Assembly (NCBI RefSeq): GCF_947488515.1
Contig: NZ_CANKZF010000002.1
Coordinates: forward strand, 1,338,294-1,402,293
Length of the DNA: 64,000 nucleotides
Direction of reading: 5' to 3'
Source of the DNA: an uncultured Nocardioides sp.
Lineage (GTDB): Bacteria > Actinomycetota > Actinomycetes > Propionibacteriales > Nocardioidaceae
In this document: positions 11,721 to 19,399 of the stretch, one piece after another
Position numbering within the stretch: the stretch's first letter is position 1
Layout of the letters: each line of letters starts with the position of its first letter
The notes under the pieces: generated by a model
Told to the model about the DNA's origin: nothing
The model's database searches: none
The model's input: only the letters and a program-made list of their open reading frames with translations
Position numbers and translations under genes: made by a program

Positions 11721-12053
11721 ATGCCCTCGACCGCTCCGCCCGGCATCCTCGAGCCCTTCCTCGCGGCTGCGGACGCCGCCGCCTCGTCACGACCCGACGT
11801 GGACGCGGAGACCGCCCGCGAGCTGATGGCAGAGGCGGCCAGCATGCTGCACGACAGCCTCGCCCTGGACCACCTCGACGAGCACGACCTGCCGCAGGTG
11901 GTCGCTGCCCTCGCCGCCGACCTCACGGCCGTCGACCCGGGCGCAGCCGTGCGTGCCCGCGCGGCCGCGGTGGCCGAGGACGACCCGGCCCTCCACGACC
12001 CCGACGGAGTGCGCGGGACGTACCTCGTGGCCGTGCAGGTGCTCGGGCTCTGA
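11721..12053 (+). CDS. Hypothetical acidic helical protein, 110 aa
   Basis: The frame from ATG 11721 encodes an Ala/Asp-rich, mostly helical cytoplasmic protein of 110 residues (TARELMAEAASMLHDSLALD, DHLDEHDLPQVVAALAADLT). No family was recognised and no signal peptide or membrane segment is present. The start was chosen because GAGGA lies about ten bases upstream and the extension to 11568 reads through the neighbour's Shine-Dalgarno region. It stands alone between the small Cys-rich gene and a convergent membrane-protein gene. Confidence 0.6.
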   Translation: MPSTAPPGILEPFLAAADAAASSRPDVDAETARELMAEAASMLHDSLALDHLDEHDLPQVVAALAADLTAVDPGAAVRARAAAVAEDDPALHDPDGVRGTYLVAVQVLGL

Positions 12054-12077
12054 CCGGGGACACGCGGGCCGGCGTGA

Positions 12078-12446
12078 TCAGCCGAAGGTGAGCCAGAGCC
12101 CGACGGCGGTCGGGACGACGGCGAGCAGCAGCCAGGGAGAGACGATGCGCCTGCCGTGGATCGCGCGGCCGACGGCGACGGCGAAGGCGCCGAAGATGCC
12201 GGCGATGACGTTGAGGCCGATCTTGGACGAGGTGGGGGAGTCGTCCAGCATCACGGCCGCCACGACAAGGCCGACGACGAGGTGCAGGATCGTCGTGACG
12301 GCCAGCGTCGACATCACCCAGCGCTGCACACGGGCGAGGTCACGGGCGTCCTTCTCCGGGTCCTGGACGATCCGGCGCGGGGCGTCGAGGTCGAGCAGGT
12401 GACCGCGACCCTTCTCCGTACGTCGAGCGGGAACGCTGCCGGCCAT
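12078..12446 (-). CDS. Small membrane protein, 122 aa
   Basis: The product has a basic N-terminal cytoplasmic stretch (GSVPARRTEKGRGHLLDLDA) and three predicted membrane helices: VMSTLAVTTILHLVVGLVVA, the segment IGLNVIAGIFGAFAVAVG, and WLLLAVVPTAVGLWLTF. The ATG at 12446 has GAGAGG five bases upstream; a GTG at 12461 is an alternative. No family was recognised. It is divergent from the OhrR-like regulator at 12500 and shares its 53-bp control region, so it may be a target of that regulator. No ohr peroxidase gene is adjacent. Confidence 0.65.
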   Translation of the reverse strand: MAGSVPARRTEKGRGHLLDLDAPRRIVQDPEKDARDLARVQRWVMSTLAVTTILHLVVGLVVAAVMLDDSPTSSKIGLNVIAGIFGAFAVAVGRAIHGRRIVSPWLLLAVVPTAVGLWLTFG

Positions 12447-12462
12447 GCGAGCCTCTCTCACG

Positions 12463-12493
12463 AATCGTTTGCTGTGACAACGATTGCTAGGCT
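12463..12493. promoter_or_regulatory. Operator-like dyad and -10 of the MarR gene
   Basis: A perfect inverted repeat AATCGTT (12463-12469) / AACGATT (12479-12485) with a nine-base spacer lies between the divergent genes. TAGGCT (12488-12493) follows, six bases before the MarR ATG, giving a likely leaderless -10. The dyad upstream of the -10 is well placed for autoregulation. Confidence 0.5.
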
Positions 12494-12499
12494 AACGGA

Positions 12500-12976
12500 A
12501 TGTCCGCGCCCCGCCGAATCGACGACCTCGACGACCCTCTCGCCCTCGAGCGACAGGTCTGCTTCGCCCTCGCGGTGGCGTCTCGCACGGTCATCTCGGT
12601 CTACCGGCCGGTGCTCGAGCCGATGGGGCTCACCCACCCGCAGTACCTCGTGATGCTGGCGCTGTGGGGCGGGGAGCCGCTGTCCGTGACCGAGCTCAGC
12701 CGGCGGCTCGAGCTCGACCCGGCCACGCTCTCGCGGCTGCTCCGGCGCCTCGAGGCGGCCGGCCTGGTGCGGCGGGACCGCAATCCCGCGGACGAGCGCA
12801 GCCTCGCGGTGGCCCTGACGGACCGGGGCCGCGACCTGCGGACGCAGGCCCTCGAGGTGCCCGGCACGATCCTCCAGCGGCTGGGCATGGAGCTCGACGA
12901 GCTGCTGGACCTCCGCGACCGCCTCACCGAGGTGATCGTGGCCGCGAAGTCGGCCACGGAGGCACGGCCCGCCTGA
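12500..12976 (+). CDS. MarR-family regulator, OhrR-like (organic peroxide sensing)
   Basis: The 158-residue product has a winged helix: LSVTELSRRLELDPATLSRL is the recognition helix region, followed by the wing RRDRNPADERSLAVALTDRG. Near the N-terminus LERQVCFALAVASR places a Cys at residue 21, the position of the peroxide-reactive Cys in OhrR proteins. This supports a redox-sensing repressor; the effector is inferred. The last 18 residues plus the stop lie in a 68-bp stretch that is repeated directly downstream. The start follows TAGGCT by six bases and has no Shine-Dalgarno sequence. Confidence 0.85.
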   Translation: MSAPRRIDDLDDPLALERQVCFALAVASRTVISVYRPVLEPMGLTHPQYLVMLALWGGEPLSVTELSRRLELDPATLSRLLRRLEAAGLVRRDRNPADERSLAVALTDRGRDLRTQALEVPGTILQRLGMELDELLDLRDRLTEVIVAAKSATEARPA

Positions 12977-13052
12977 GCGGGTGCGACCGCCTCACCGAGG
13001 TGATCGTGGCCGCGAAGTCGGCCACGGAGGCACGGCCCGCCTGAGCGGGTGC
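12915..13052 (+). repeat. 68-bp tandem duplication of the MarR gene's 3' end
   Basis: Bases 12915-12982 are repeated exactly at 12983-13050, with identity continuing two more bases. The unit holds the codons for the last residues (RLTEVIVAAKSATEARPA), the stop and a few bases beyond. Each copy contains a perfect hairpin GTGGCCG-CGAAGT-CGGCCAC (12938-12957 and 13006-13025). The second copy is untranslated. Exact identity suggests a recent slippage event. Confidence 0.97.
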
Positions 13053-13107
13053 AGACTGCGCACGTGCGATCAAGTGCGCGGCCCGGCCGCGGACGAGGGT
13101 GGTGGCC

Positions 13108-14016
13108 ATGACGACAGCGGCCGACACCTTCGCCGAGTTCCTCGCCACCCTGGCCGAGACCCTCGACCTGGGCGGCGACGAACGGGCCCGTCGGCTCCAC
13201 CTCTCCCGCTTCCACCTCGCCCGCGTCGTGTCGGCGGCGGGCGGTGAGCCGCCGGAGCGGATGCGCCGGAGGCTGCTGCTGGAGCGCGCGGCGTACCGCC
13301 TGCTGACGTGCGACGAGCAGGTGGTCGACCTCGCGTTCGAGGCCGGCTACGGCTCGCACGAGGCGTTCACCCGGGCGTTCGCGCGGGAGTACGGCACCGC
13401 GCCGAGCCGCTGGCGTCAGCACCCCACCCGCACCCAGATCGAGGGTCCGAGCGGCGTGCACTTCCACCCGCCCGGCAGCCTGCGGCTGCCGACCTCCCGC
13501 AAGGTGACCCCGATGGACCTCATGACGCGCATGATCGAGCACCACGTCTGGCTGACCGGCGAGATGATCGACCGGGCGACCCGGCTCACCGACGAGCAGC
13601 TCGACGCCCCGATCGAGGTGCCCATCGGCACCATCGACGACGACATGACCATCCGCTCCGTGCTCGGCCGGCTCGTCGGACAGCTGGCCCAGTGGAACGC
13701 TGCCGTCGAGCAGCGGTCCTACGACTGGGACCAGGAGCGCGGCAAGTCGCTCAGCACGCTGCGGCGCGAGCTCGCCGAGGAGGGCCCTGCCTTCCTCGAG
13801 CAGGTGCGTACGACGATCGAGGAGGGCCGCCTCGACGACACCTTCGTCGACGTCACCTGCGAGACGCCACGGGTCTTCACCTACGGCGGCATGGTGGCAC
13901 ACGTGCTCACCTTCGCCGCCGTACGACGCCTCGTCGTGCTGGGTGCCTTCGAGACCCTCGGCATCACCGACCTCGACGCCGGTGACCCGATGGAGTGGGT
14001 GGGCGCCCCGGCCTGA
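13108..14016 (+). CDS. AraC-type HTH fused to a DinB-like domain
   Basis: The 302-residue product has an N-terminal AraC-type DNA-binding domain (about 1-100; RRLHLSRFHLARVVSAAGGE and VVDLAFEAGYGSHEAFTRAF, then FAREYGTAPSRW). A four-helix DinB-like domain follows (about 140-295; MIEHHVWLTGEMIDRATRL, and GGMVAHVLTFAAVRRLVVLG). DinB metalloproteins usually show three His; here the second-helix site reads GQLAQW and the last HxxxH-like site reads HVLTFAAV, so the metal centre looks incomplete. The domain may serve as a ligand sensor. ATG 13108 was chosen over two upstream GTG codons. The gene is convergent with glgX. Confidence 0.75.
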   Translation: MTTAADTFAEFLATLAETLDLGGDERARRLHLSRFHLARVVSAAGGEPPERMRRRLLLERAAYRLLTCDEQVVDLAFEAGYGSHEAFTRAFAREYGTAPSRWRQHPTRTQIEGPSGVHFHPPGSLRLPTSRKVTPMDLMTRMIEHHVWLTGEMIDRATRLTDEQLDAPIEVPIGTIDDDMTIRSVLGRLVGQLAQWNAAVEQRSYDWDQERGKSLSTLRRELAEEGPAFLEQVRTTIEEGRLDDTFVDVTCETPRVFTYGGMVAHVLTFAAVRRLVVLGAFETLGITDLDAGDPMEWVGAPA

Positions 14017-14028
14017 GCCCGGGAGCGA

Positions 14029-16215
14029 TCAGGTCTGGCGCAGCACCAGCACCGAGCGCGCCTGCAGCTGCATCGTCCCGCCCGCGACCACCGGGGTGCC
14101 GACGGCGAGGTCGGCGTTGGTCGACAGGACGACCTCGCCGTGGTGGACCCACTGGTTGGCCGGCAGCACCAGCTCGACGTCGTCGACGCCGGAGTTGAGC
14201 CAGATCATGAACGACCGGTCGCGCACCTGTTCGCCGTGCGGGCCCGGGGAGCGCAGGGGAGCGCCGTTGAGGAACATCCCGATGGTGCGGATGCTGTCGT
14301 CGTTCCAGTCGTCGACGGTCATCTCGTGGCCGCTCGGGTGTACCCAGACGAGGTCCTTGATGCCGCCCTTGATCGTCGGCCGCCCGGCGAACCAGTGCCG
14401 CTGCCGCAGCACCGGGTGCTCGCGACGCAGCCGCAGCGCGGTCTTGGTGATCTCGTAGACGTCGAGCCACGCGTCGTCGGGGCGCCAGTCGACCCACGAG
14501 GTCTCGTTGTCCTGGCCGTAGGCGTTGTTGTTGCCGCCCTGCGTGCGTCCGCGCTCGTCGCCGGCCGTGAGCATCGGGACGCCGCTGGAGAAGCACAGCG
14601 TCGCCATCAGGTTGGCCGCCTGGCGACGACGCAGCGCGATGATCTCCGGGTCGTCGGTCTCGCCCTCGACGCCGCAGTTCCACGACCGGTTGTTGTCGGT
14701 GCCGTCGCGGTTGTCCTCACCGTTGGCGTCGTTGTGCTTGTCGTTGTAGGACACGAGGTCGCGCAGCGTGAAGCCGTCGTGGGCGGTGACGAAGTTGATC
14801 GAGGCGTAGGGCGAGCGGCCGTCGTCGGCGTAGAGGTCGCTCGACCCGGACAGCCGGGTCGCGACGGTCCGGACGCCGCCGGAGTGGCCGCGCCAGAAGT
14901 CGCGGACCGTGTCGCGGAACTGGTCGTTCCACTCGACCCACGGCGGCGGGAACTGCCCGACCCGGTAGCCGTCCATCGACGCGTCCCACGGCTCGGCGAC
15001 CAGCTTCACGTGCCGGAGCACGGGGTCCTGCCCGATCGCGGTGAGCAGGTGCGAGCCCATGTCGACGACCTGCTCGGTGCGGGTCAGCGCGCTCATCAGG
15101 TCGAAGCGGAAGCCGTCGACGTGCATCTCGGTGACCCAGTAGCGCAGCGAGTCGAGGATCATCCGCAGGCTCTGCGTGTGGGTGGCGTCGACGGTGTTGC
15201 CGCAGCCGGTGACGTCCCAGTAGCGCACCGGCTCGGGAGCCTGCCCGGGCTTCCCCGGTGGCGGCACCACGCGCTGGTAGTAGCCCCGGTCGTCGAGGCC
15301 GCGGAAGCTGAGCGTCGGCCCGCGGGGGCCCGCCTCGGCGGTGTGGTTGTAGACCACGTCGAGGATCACCTCGAGCCCGGCGAGGTGGAAGTCCTTGACC
15401 ATCTGCTTGAACTCGGTGACCTGCTGGCCGCGGTCGCCGGCGGCGGCGTAGGCGTTGTGCGGGGCGAAGTAGCACAGCGAGTTGTAGCCCCAGTAGTTGA
15501 CCAGGCCCCGCTCGCTGAGGGCGGGCTCGGAGAAGAACTGGTGCACGGGCAGCAGCTCGACCGCCGTCACGCCGAGGTCCTTGAGGTAGTCGGTCACGGC
15601 CGGCGCCGCCAGTCCGGCGTACGTCCCCCGGAGCTCCTCGGGCACCCGGTCGTGGAGCGCGGTCATGCCCTTGACGTGCATCTCGTAGATCACGGTGTCG
15701 CGCCAGCGGCGGTGCGGTGAGGTGTCCGGGCCCCACTGGAAGTCGTCGTGGACGACGACGCTGCGGGGGACGTAGGGCGCCGAGTCGAGGTCGCTACGGG
15801 TCTTGGGGTCGTCCTTCACGTAGCCGAAGATGGCCTTGTCGACGACGAGGTCGCCGGACACGGCCCGGCCGTAGGGGTCGAGCAGGAGCTTGGCGGGGTT
15901 GAACCGTTGTCCGGCCCCGGGGTCCCACGGCCCGTCGGCGCGATAGCCGTACAGCGCGCCCCGCGCCACGCCCGGCAGCGCCCCGTGCCACACGCCCAGG
16001 GAGAGCTCGGTCAGCCGGTGGCGCGTCTCGACGCCGTCCTCGTCGAACAGGCACACCCACATCGCTCGTGCCTCGGGGGCGTACACCGCGAAGTTGGTCG
16101 ACTCGCGCGACCACGTCGCCCCCAGGGGGTGGTTGCGACCCGGCCAGACCGCCATGGTCTCGCCGTCGTGGGTCCAGACAGTGCTGGTCTCGGGGGGCGG
16201 TGTCACGCGAGCCAT
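14029..16215 (-). CDS. glgX: Glycogen debranching enzyme GlgX (isoamylase type)
   Basis: GlgX hydrolyses alpha-1,6 branch points of limit dextrins left by the phosphorylase. The product has 728 residues: a CBM48 domain (NHPLGATWSRESTNFAVYAP) and a GH13_11 barrel. Signatures are VILDVVYNHTAEA, VDGFRFDLMSAL (nucleophile Asp), VKLVAEPWDA (acid/base Glu) and TAHDGFTLRDLVSYNDKHN. The ATG at 16215 was chosen because homology begins there; the reading frame upstream to 17118 is the antisense of the enoyl-CoA hydratase gene. It lies 2.6 kb from glgP, with unrelated genes between, and probably has its own control. A small direct repeat (CACCCACGACGCC, twice) sits between it and the next gene. Confidence 0.96.
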   Translation of the reverse strand: MARVTPPPETSTVWTHDGETMAVWPGRNHPLGATWSRESTNFAVYAPEARAMWVCLFDEDGVETRHRLTELSLGVWHGALPGVARGALYGYRADGPWDPGAGQRFNPAKLLLDPYGRAVSGDLVVDKAIFGYVKDDPKTRSDLDSAPYVPRSVVVHDDFQWGPDTSPHRRWRDTVIYEMHVKGMTALHDRVPEELRGTYAGLAAPAVTDYLKDLGVTAVELLPVHQFFSEPALSERGLVNYWGYNSLCYFAPHNAYAAAGDRGQQVTEFKQMVKDFHLAGLEVILDVVYNHTAEAGPRGPTLSFRGLDDRGYYQRVVPPPGKPGQAPEPVRYWDVTGCGNTVDATHTQSLRMILDSLRYWVTEMHVDGFRFDLMSALTRTEQVVDMGSHLLTAIGQDPVLRHVKLVAEPWDASMDGYRVGQFPPPWVEWNDQFRDTVRDFWRGHSGGVRTVATRLSGSSDLYADDGRSPYASINFVTAHDGFTLRDLVSYNDKHNDANGEDNRDGTDNNRSWNCGVEGETDDPEIIALRRRQAANLMATLCFSSGVPMLTAGDERGRTQGGNNNAYGQDNETSWVDWRPDDAWLDVYEITKTALRLRREHPVLRQRHWFAGRPTIKGGIKDLVWVHPSGHEMTVDDWNDDSIRTIGMFLNGAPLRSPGPHGEQVRDRSFMIWLNSGVDDVELVLPANQWVHHGEVVLSTNADLAVGTPVVAGGTMQLQARSVLVLRQT

Positions 16216-16311
16216 TGTGGTGGCACAGTCCCGGCACGGCACAATGCGCCTCGCACCGCGCCCACCCACGACGCCACCCACGACGCCGTCCCACCTCGAC
16301 AAGGAGCCACC

Positions 16312-17088
16312 ATGGAGTTCGTCTCGATCGACGTGACCGACGGGGTCGCGGTCCTGCGGCTGGACCGGCCGAAGATGAACGCGATCAGCGTCCAGGTGCA
16401 GGCCGACCTGCGGGAGGCCGCCGCCGAGCTGACGGAGCGCGACGACGTGCGATCCGTGGTGATCTGGGGCGGCGAGCGCGTCTTCGCCGCAGGCAACGAC
16501 GTGAAGGAGATGGCCGACCTGAGCTACTCCGACATGGTCAAGGTCTCCGCCTCGGTGAGCTCGGCCACGACCGCGATCGCGCGGATCCCCAAGCCGGTCG
16601 TCGCCGCGGTCAACGGCTACGCCCTGGGCGGCGGCTGCGAGCTCGCCCTGGCCGCCGACCTGCGCTTCGCCGCCGAGGACGCCGTCCTCGGCCAGCCCGA
16701 GGTGCTGCTCGGCATCATCCCCGGGGCCGGCGGCACGCAGCGGCTTGCCCGGCTGGTCGGCACGTCGCGGGCGAAGGACATCATCTTCACCGGCCGCTTC
16801 GTCAAGGCCGACGAGGCGCTGCGGATCGGGCTGGTCGACCGGGTGGTCCCGGCGGACAAGGTGCTCGAGGAGTCGGTGGCGTACGCCGCCCAGTTCAGCG
16901 CCGCCGCCGCGCTGGCCGTCCGGGCCGCCAAGGAGTGCATCGACCGGGGCAGCGAGGTCGACCTCGACACCGGCCTGGAGATCGAGCGCCAGCAGTTCGC
17001 CGGAGTCTTTGCGACCGAGGACCGTACCCGCGGCATCACCTCGTTCGTTGAGAACGGACCGGGCAAGGCAACCTTCGTGGGCCGCTGA
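16312..17088 (+). CDS. Enoyl-CoA hydratase/isomerase
   Basis: The enzyme belongs to the crotonase family and probably hydrates trans-2-enoyl-CoA in beta-oxidation. It has 258 residues, the normal length. GGERVFAAGNDVKEMADLSY forms the first oxyanion-hole strand and NGYALGGGCELALAADLR the second; GQPEVLLGIIPGAGGTQRL holds the two catalytic Glu positions (QPE and the region following). ATG 16312 has AAGGAG six bases upstream. The neighbouring ETF genes take electrons from acyl-CoA dehydrogenases, so a lipid-oxidation context is likely. Exact substrate chain length is unknown. Confidence 0.9.
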   Translation: MEFVSIDVTDGVAVLRLDRPKMNAISVQVQADLREAAAELTERDDVRSVVIWGGERVFAAGNDVKEMADLSYSDMVKVSASVSSATTAIARIPKPVVAAVNGYALGGGCELALAADLRFAAEDAVLGQPEVLLGIIPGAGGTQRLARLVGTSRAKDIIFTGRFVKADEALRIGLVDRVVPADKVLEESVAYAAQFSAAAALAVRAAKECIDRGSEVDLDTGLEIERQQFAGVFATEDRTRGITSFVENGPGKATFVGR

Positions 17089-17118
17089 GCGGCCCCGGAC
17101 CGAGAGGAAGACCACCAC

Positions 17119-17421
17119 GTGGCAACGAAGATCCGGGCGACGCTCGCCCAGCTGGTGTGGCTGGTGTGCGCGCTCGCGGCGCTGGTGCTCGCAGCGGGGG
17201 CGCTGCTGATCGCGCTGGACGCCAACAGGTCCAACGAGCTCGTCGACGCGGTCCTCACGGCCGCCTCGTGGGCGGACCTCGACGTGTTCTCCCGCAAGGA
17301 CGGCATCAAGCAGTTCCGCGGGGAGGGGGCCGAGGTCAAGAACGCGCTCTTCAACTGGGGTCTCGCCGCCATCGCCTGGCTGGTGGCCGGTCGCGTGCTC
17401 TACCGCGTCATCAAGCCCTGA
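17119..17421 (+). CDS. Small membrane protein, 100 aa
   Basis: From GTG 17119, with GAGAGGAAG upstream, the product has a long hydrophobic N-terminal helix (LVWLVCALAALVLAAGALLI), a soluble central part (ASWADLDVFSRKDGIKQFRG) and a second helix near the C-terminus (FNWGLAAIAWLVAGRVLYRV). No family was recognised. It follows the enoyl-CoA hydratase by 30 bp on the same strand, so co-transcription is likely. The pattern suggests a hairpin membrane protein with its middle loop outside. Confidence 0.65.
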   Translation: MATKIRATLAQLVWLVCALAALVLAAGALLIALDANRSNELVDAVLTAASWADLDVFSRKDGIKQFRGEGAEVKNALFNWGLAAIAWLVAGRVLYRVIKP

Positions 17422-17473
17422 CGCAGGCCGGACCGCCCGCTGACCGTGACAGCGTCACTGTGAGCGACCGCAC

Positions 17474-17514
17474 CCGGAACGCCATTCCGGTCGGCCCTGA
17501 CCGACCAGTAACCT
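17474..17514 (+). promoter_or_regulatory. Dyad and -10 upstream of etfB
   Basis: CCGGAA-CGCCA-TTCCGG (17474-17490) is a perfect dyad. TAACCT (17509-17514) follows with 18 bases of separation and is a plausible -10, giving a leader of about 40 nt before etfB. Further upstream GTGAC-AGC-GTCAC (17446-17458) is another short dyad. A regulator of electron-transfer genes could bind here. Confidence 0.4.
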
Positions 17515-17561
17515 CATAGCCACATCCGAGTGCACAGGAGGGGCCGCGAGGCCACACCACC

Positions 17562-18362
17562 ATGAACATTGTTGTCTGTGTGAAGTACGTGCCGGACGCG
17601 ACGGCCGACCGCAAGTTCGAGGACGACTTCACCGTCGACCGCGTTGGCGTCGACGGTCTGCTGTCCGAGCTCGATGAGTACGCCGTGGAGCAGGCGCTCC
17701 AGTTCCGTGAGAAGCGTGAGGGTGAGGAGATCACCGTCACCGCGCTGACCGTGGGTCCGGAGAAGGCGGTCGACGCGGTGCGCAAGTCGCTGCAGATGGG
17801 CGCCGACTCCGGTGTCCACGTCGTTGACGACGCCATCGCCGGCTCCGACTACCTCGGCACCTCCCTGGTGCTCGCCAAGGCGGTCGAGAAGATCAAGGCC
17901 GACGCTGGCGCCGACCTGGTGATCTGCGGAATGGCGTCCACCGACGCCTCGGGCTCGGTCGTCCCGGCGATGCTGGCCGAGCGCCTCGGCATGCCGCAGG
18001 TGACCCTGGCCTCCGTGGTGGAGTCGCAGGGCGACCAGGTCCGGATCAAGCGTGACAACGAGGGCTCGACCGAGGTCATCGGCGCGACCCTGCCGATCGT
18101 GCTGTCGGTGACCGACCAGTCGGGCGAGGCCCGCTACCCGTCGTTCAAGGGCATCATGGCGGCGAAGAAGAAGCCGCTCGAGACGTGGTCGCTGAGCGAC
18201 CTGGGTCTCGACGCCGACCAGGTCGGCCTGTCGGTGGCCTACTCGCAGGTCGAGGACACCACCGCCCGCCCGCCGCGCACCGCCGGCGAGATCGTCACCG
18301 ACGAGGACGGCTCGGGCGCCGGTGCGCTGGTCGAGTTCCTCGCATCCAAGAAGTTCATCTGA
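17562..18362 (+). CDS. etfB: Electron transfer flavoprotein beta subunit
   Basis: EtfB binds AMP and forms the ETF heterodimer with EtfA, passing electrons from acyl-CoA and other dehydrogenases to the respiratory chain. The product has 266 residues. It shows MNIVVCVKYVPD at the N-terminus, LDEYAVEQALQFREK, the signature VICGMASTDASGSVVPAML and the C-terminal RPPRTAGEIVTDE. The start follows GGAGGGGCC at suitable distance. etfA follows after 13 bases, as in most actinobacteria. A dyad and -10 lie upstream. Confidence 0.97.
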   Translation: MNIVVCVKYVPDATADRKFEDDFTVDRVGVDGLLSELDEYAVEQALQFREKREGEEITVTALTVGPEKAVDAVRKSLQMGADSGVHVVDDAIAGSDYLGTSLVLAKAVEKIKADAGADLVICGMASTDASGSVVPAMLAERLGMPQVTLASVVESQGDQVRIKRDNEGSTEVIGATLPIVLSVTDQSGEARYPSFKGIMAAKKKPLETWSLSDLGLDADQVGLSVAYSQVEDTTARPPRTAGEIVTDEDGSGAGALVEFLASKKFI

Positions 18363-18375
18363 GGAGCTTGTCGAC

Positions 18376-19329
18376 ATGTCTGAGGTTCTTGTTGTAGTCG
18401 ACCACGCCGACGGCGAGGTCAAGAAGCCCACCTACGAGCTGCTCACCATCGCGCGCCGCCTCGGCGAGCCGTCCGCGGTGTTCTTCGGCTCGCCCGAGCA
18501 GGGCGACGCCGTGGCCGAGAAGGTCAAGAAGTACGGCGCCGCGAAGGTCTACGTCGTCGACGACGCCCAGATCAAGGGCTACCTCGTCGCGCCGAAGGCC
18601 GAGGCGCTGCAGCAGCTGGCCGAGAAGAGCTCGCCGGCCGCGATCCTGCTGCCCTCGACGTTCGAGAACAAGGAGGTCGCCGGTCGCCTGGCGATCAAGC
18701 TGGGCTCGGGCCTGATCACGGACGCCGTCGACGTCGCCGACGGTGGTGTGACCACGCAGAGCGTGTTCGCCGGCAACTACACCGTCCAGGCGAAGGTCAC
18801 CACCGGCACGCCGATCATCACGGTCAAGCCCAACTCGGCCGCCCCCGAGGAGGCCGACGGCGCGGGTGCGGTGGAGGCGTTCGCCGTGACGATCTCCGAC
18901 GTCGCCAAGACCGCGCAGGTCGTGGCCACCCAGCCGCGCCAGTCGACCGGTCGCCCCGAGCTCACCGAGGCCGCGATCGTGGTCTCCGGTGGTCGTGGCA
19001 CCGGCGGCAACTTCGAGCCCGTCGAGGGCTTCGCCGACTCGCTCGGCGCGGCCGTGGGTGCCTCGCGTGCCGCGGTCGACTCGGGCTGGATGCCGCACGC
19101 GTTCCAGGTCGGCCAGACCGGCAAGACGGTCTCGCCGCAGCTCTACGTCGCCAACGGCATCTCGGGTGCGATCCAGCACCGCGCCGGGATGCAGACCTCG
19201 AAGACGATCGTCGCGGTCAACAAGGACCCCGAGGCCCCGATCTTCGAGCTCGTCGACTTCGGCGTCGTGGGCGACCTCCACACGGTCCTGCCTGCCGCGA
19301 CCGAGAAGGTCAAGGAGCGCAAGGGCTGA
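18376..19329 (+). CDS. etfA: Electron transfer flavoprotein alpha subunit
   Basis: EtfA binds FAD and pairs with EtfB. The product has 317 residues from ATG 18376, which has GAGGAG ten bases upstream; longer in-frame starts overlap etfB. The N-terminal domain begins [20 protein letters not shown]. The FAD-binding C-terminal domain shows [60 protein letters not shown] and [20 protein letters not shown]. The gene ends the operon and a strong hairpin terminator follows after 18 bases. Confidence 0.97.
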   Translation: MSEVLVVVDHADGEVKKPTYELLTIARRLGEPSAVFFGSPEQGDAVAEKVKKYGAAKVYVVDDAQIKGYLVAPKAEALQQLAEKSSPAAILLPSTFENKEVAGRLAIKLGSGLITDAVDVADGGVTTQSVFAGNYTVQAKVTTGTPIITVKPNSAAPEEADGAGAVEAFAVTISDVAKTAQVVATQPRQSTGRPELTEAAIVVSGGRGTGGNFEPVEGFADSLGAAVGASRAAVDSGWMPHAFQVGQTGKTVSPQLYVANGISGAIQHRAGMQTSKTIVAVNKDPEAPIFELVDFGVVGDLHTVLPAATEKVKERKG

Positions 19330-19347
19330 CCACCTGCCCGCACGTGA

Positions 19348-19383
19348 CGAACGCCCCCGACCACGTGTGGTCGGGGGCGTTCG
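19348..19383 (+). terminator. Strong hairpin terminator after etfA
   Basis: A perfect 16-bp stem, CGAACGCCCCCGACCA (19348-19363) with TGGTCGGGGGCGTTCG (19368-19383), closes on the four-base loop CGTG. There is no U-tract, as is common in actinobacteria. It also separates etfA from the convergent gene that ends at 19400. Confidence 0.9.
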
Positions 19384-19399
19384 CGCGTCCGGGGTCGCG

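Noticed and set aside
12664..13044. A 126-codon frame running through both copies of the 68-bp repeat
   Set aside because: It is a shifted frame of the MarR gene and only gains length because the repeat length (68) is not a multiple of three.
16266..16292. Direct repeat CACCCACGACGCC before the enoyl-CoA hydratase
   Set aside because: Only two copies of a low-complexity 13-mer; no palindrome or promoter element is associated.
16216..17118. N-terminal extension of GlgX by 301 residues
   Set aside because: It is antisense to the enoyl-CoA hydratase, and GlgX homology begins at 16215.
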